In this document: positions 14,445 to 15,611 of the stretch, one piece after another | Position numbering within the stretch: position 1 is the stretch's first letter | Layout: every line of letters starts with the position of its first letter | Assembly (NCBI GenBank): GCA_934466475.1 | Contig: CAKSLI010000019.1 | Location: forward strand, 1 to 15,611 | Direction of reading: 5' to 3' | Length of the DNA stretch: 15,611 nt | From: an uncultured Oscillospiraceae bacterium | Lineage (GTDB): Bacteria > Bacillota > Clostridia > Oscillospirales > Ruminococcaceae | Made by a program: the position numbers and the translations under genes | Notes under the pieces: generated by a model | The model's input: the letters and a program-made list of their open reading frames with translations, nothing else | The model's database searches: none | Told to the model about the DNA's origin: nothing

Positions 14445-15056
14445 TCATACGGTTATCTGACTGCGTATTTTCTCGAGAGTTTTTTCGCCTATTCCCTTTA
14501 CGTTAAGTATCTCATCTATGGAATGAAAAGCCCCATTCTGCTCGCGGTACTTTATTATCGCGGCAGCCTTTACCTCTCCTATGCCTTTCAGCTCCATAAG
14601 CTGTGAAGCGCTGGCTGTATTGAGGTTTATCAGACCGTTTGGTTCACTGCTGGACGAAAACATGGTTTCAGAGGGCGCTGCCGCTGTCCCTGCCGTGTAT
14701 ACGGCGCTTGTTTCCGCTGGAACAGTGGTACCACGGGCGGTTTGTATCTCCTCCGGGGTACCGGAATCATCCGCTGATCCGGTCGTGGCGGGCGGTGATT
14801 CCTCCGGGGTTTCTTCCGGAACCTCCGCGATTACCGAAGATGTAACCGCCGATGAGCTGTAAGCCGTATCCGCAGTGGTGTTTTCTATGGTCGTGACCTG
14901 CGCCGCCTGGGAGTTTTGCGGAAGCCCACTGATAACGATACGCTCCTGCCTGCCGGAATCAATCAGATATTTTATCACAGATACGGCAACACCCACGCAC
15001 AAAGCAGCCCTGAGTATATACAAACATATATCAGTTATTGAATGCCGGTTTTTCAC
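14445..15056 (-). CDS. ComEA-like membrane protein with helix-hairpin-helix domain
   Basis: 203 residues from GTG 15056. One transmembrane segment (about 11-32) is followed by a Ser/Thr/Pro/Glu-rich linker of about 100 residues. A C-terminal double helix-hairpin-helix of about 60 residues has NLNTAS, LKGIGEVKAAAII and VKGIGEKTLEKI. This HhH is the ComEA DNA-binding type, which in competence pulls DNA through the wall. The SLBB domain usual between membrane and HhH is not evident; the low-complexity linker takes its place. The longest frame starts with TTG at 15116, but that TTG is the first triplet of the -35 box of a perfect promoter, so it lies upstream of the transcript. AGAAGG (15067-15072) supports GTG 15056. 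No other com gene is nearby. Confidence 0.85.
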   Translation of the reverse strand: MKNRHSITDICLYILRAALCVGVAVSVIKYLIDSGRQERIVISGLPQNSQAAQVTTIENTTADTAYSSSAVTSSVIAEVPEETPEESPPATTGSADDSGTPEEIQTARGTTVPAETSAVYTAGTAAAPSETMFSSSSEPNGLINLNTASASQLMELKGIGEVKAAAIIKYREQNGAFHSIDEILNVKGIGEKTLEKIRSQITV

Positions 15057-15087
15057 GCTTTTTCGACCTTCTTCGGCTTTTTTGATA

Positions 15088-15116
15088 ATTATACCATATA
15101 CCTCCGATGATGTCAA
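15088..15116 (-). promoter_or_regulatory. Perfect consensus promoter of the ComEA-like gene
   Basis: Minus strand: TTGACA (15111-15116), 17-bp spacer, TATAAT (15088-15093). Transcription should start near 15081, about 25 bases before the GTG start codon. Confidence 0.88.
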
Positions 15117-15281
15117 GCGGAAATGGTTCCCGGAATACGGATTGCTTATATCCCAATTTTAATACAGCGCTGAAATATGCGGAAAATCAGACGCACTTAT
15201 CATTGACTTTAACTTGGTTTTGTGACAGGCATTAGATACAATGCAGATTTGTTTCGCATAGGAGTATATGCTAATTCTTTA

Positions 15282-15440
15282 GGGAACCTCTAAAAACCGG
15301 TTTGAAAAGGGAAAATGGGTAGAGTGCGCCGAATGCGATGAAAGCCGACGAAGTAAGGCTGTATGCCTTACGAGGAGGTTTGAAGAAGCAGTCGGTGCGC
15401 TATACACATTTTCACTCAAACAAGGTTTTTAGAGGTGACC
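15282..15440 (+). repeat. MITE-like element type B, short variant (159 bp, complete)
   Basis: Ends are GGGAACCTCTAAAAACC (15282-15298) and GGTTTTTAGAGGTGACC (15424-15440). It is flanked by a perfect 4-bp repeat TTTA (15278-15281 and 15441-15444). Internally GTAAGGC (15353-15359)/GCCTTAC (15365-15371) forms a hairpin. It matches 1-185 in the same orientation but lacks the 70-bp nested hairpin block. It has no coding capacity. Confidence 0.92.
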
Positions 15441-15484
15441 TTTAGTAAAAACGACAATTCCAAAAAGACTCTCCTAACACCACG

Positions 15485-15522
15485 CAAGAACCGCTCCCAG
15501 ACGAATCTGAAAGCGGTTCTTG
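15485..15522. terminator. Stable hairpin downstream of tRNA-Asn
   Basis: A perfect 11-bp stem, CAAGAACCGCT (15485-15495)/AGCGGTTCTTG (15512-15522), with an inner CAGA/TCTG stem and CGAA tetraloop. It is probably the 3' end or terminator of the minus-strand tRNA transcript, although no T-run follows on that strand. Confidence 0.5.
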
Positions 15523-15534
15523 TAATATTAGGTT

Positions 15535-15611
15535 TGGCTCCCCCGACTGGACTTGAACCAGTGACACCCTGATTAACAGTCAGGTGCTACTACCGACTGA
15601 GCTACGGAGGA
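15535..15611 (-). tRNA. tRNA-Asn (anticodon GTT)
   Basis: On the minus strand the gene begins TCCTCCG and the acceptor stem closes with CGGGGGA (seven pairs, one of them G-U). The anticodon arm CTGACTGTTAATCAG presents GTT, and the T arm contains GGTTCAAGTCC. The discriminator is G and the CCA end is encoded (15535-15537). The 5' end coincides with the last base of the window. Confidence 0.95.

Noticed and set aside
1..15440. CRISPR array or tandem repeat array
   Set aside because: The repeats are dispersed single elements with terminal inverted repeats, not regularly spaced direct repeats.

Overview
The window looks like chromosome from a Gram-positive gut Clostridia of the Ruminococcus/Oscillospiraceae type. 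This is inferred from strong AGGAGG-type ribosome binding sites, TTGACA-17-TATAAT promoters, the fused ECF ATPase, the moxR-DUF58 pair, mutS2 and lipobox lipoproteins. No rRNA or phylogenetic marker is present, so the genus is not proven. No phage, CRISPR array or transposase gene is visible.

Layout. 1-185: right part of a small inverted-repeat element. 328-3144, plus strand: low-molecular-weight protein tyrosine phosphatase, EcfT and a double EcfA ATPase, tightly coupled; no substrate-binding S component is in view. 3187-5460, plus strand: a clear promoter, then a MoxR AAA+ ATPase and a DUF58 protein, ending at a terminator hairpin that exists twice around a ~200 bp structured repeat. 5725-9367: three minus-strand genes (HExxH lipoprotein metallopeptidase, Eis-like GNAT acetyltransferase, frameshifted DUF2798 membrane protein) bracketed by two inverted copies of one small non-coding element, with a different small element inside the acetyltransferase leader. 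9623-11117, plus strand: a MATE transporter with its own promoter, converging on mutS2 (minus strand, 11151-13535) across a bidirectional terminator. 13641-15116, minus strand: a repeat-containing lipoprotein and a ComEA-like helix-hairpin-helix membrane protein. 15282-15440: another small element. 15535-15611: tRNA-Asn(GTT), minus strand.

The most distinctive content is non-coding. Five MITE-like elements of three types occur in 15.6 kb. Four have both ends in the window: three are bounded by perfect 4-bp A/T-only direct repeats (TATT, TTAT, TTTA) and the fourth by AAAT/ACAT. Types A and B share a 17-bp terminal repeat. Types B and C have different ends but share an internal hairpin module. 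One type A copy carries a precise 58-bp palindrome-ended insertion. The type C copy separates a near-consensus promoter from the acetyltransferase start codon, so it should be transcribed as that gene's leader. These elements appear to have repeatedly remodelled promoters and 3' ends of otherwise ordinary genes.

Several start codons were moved from the longest open frame to fit ribosome binding sites and promoters. The clearest case is the ComEA-like gene, whose longest frame begins inside its own -35 box.
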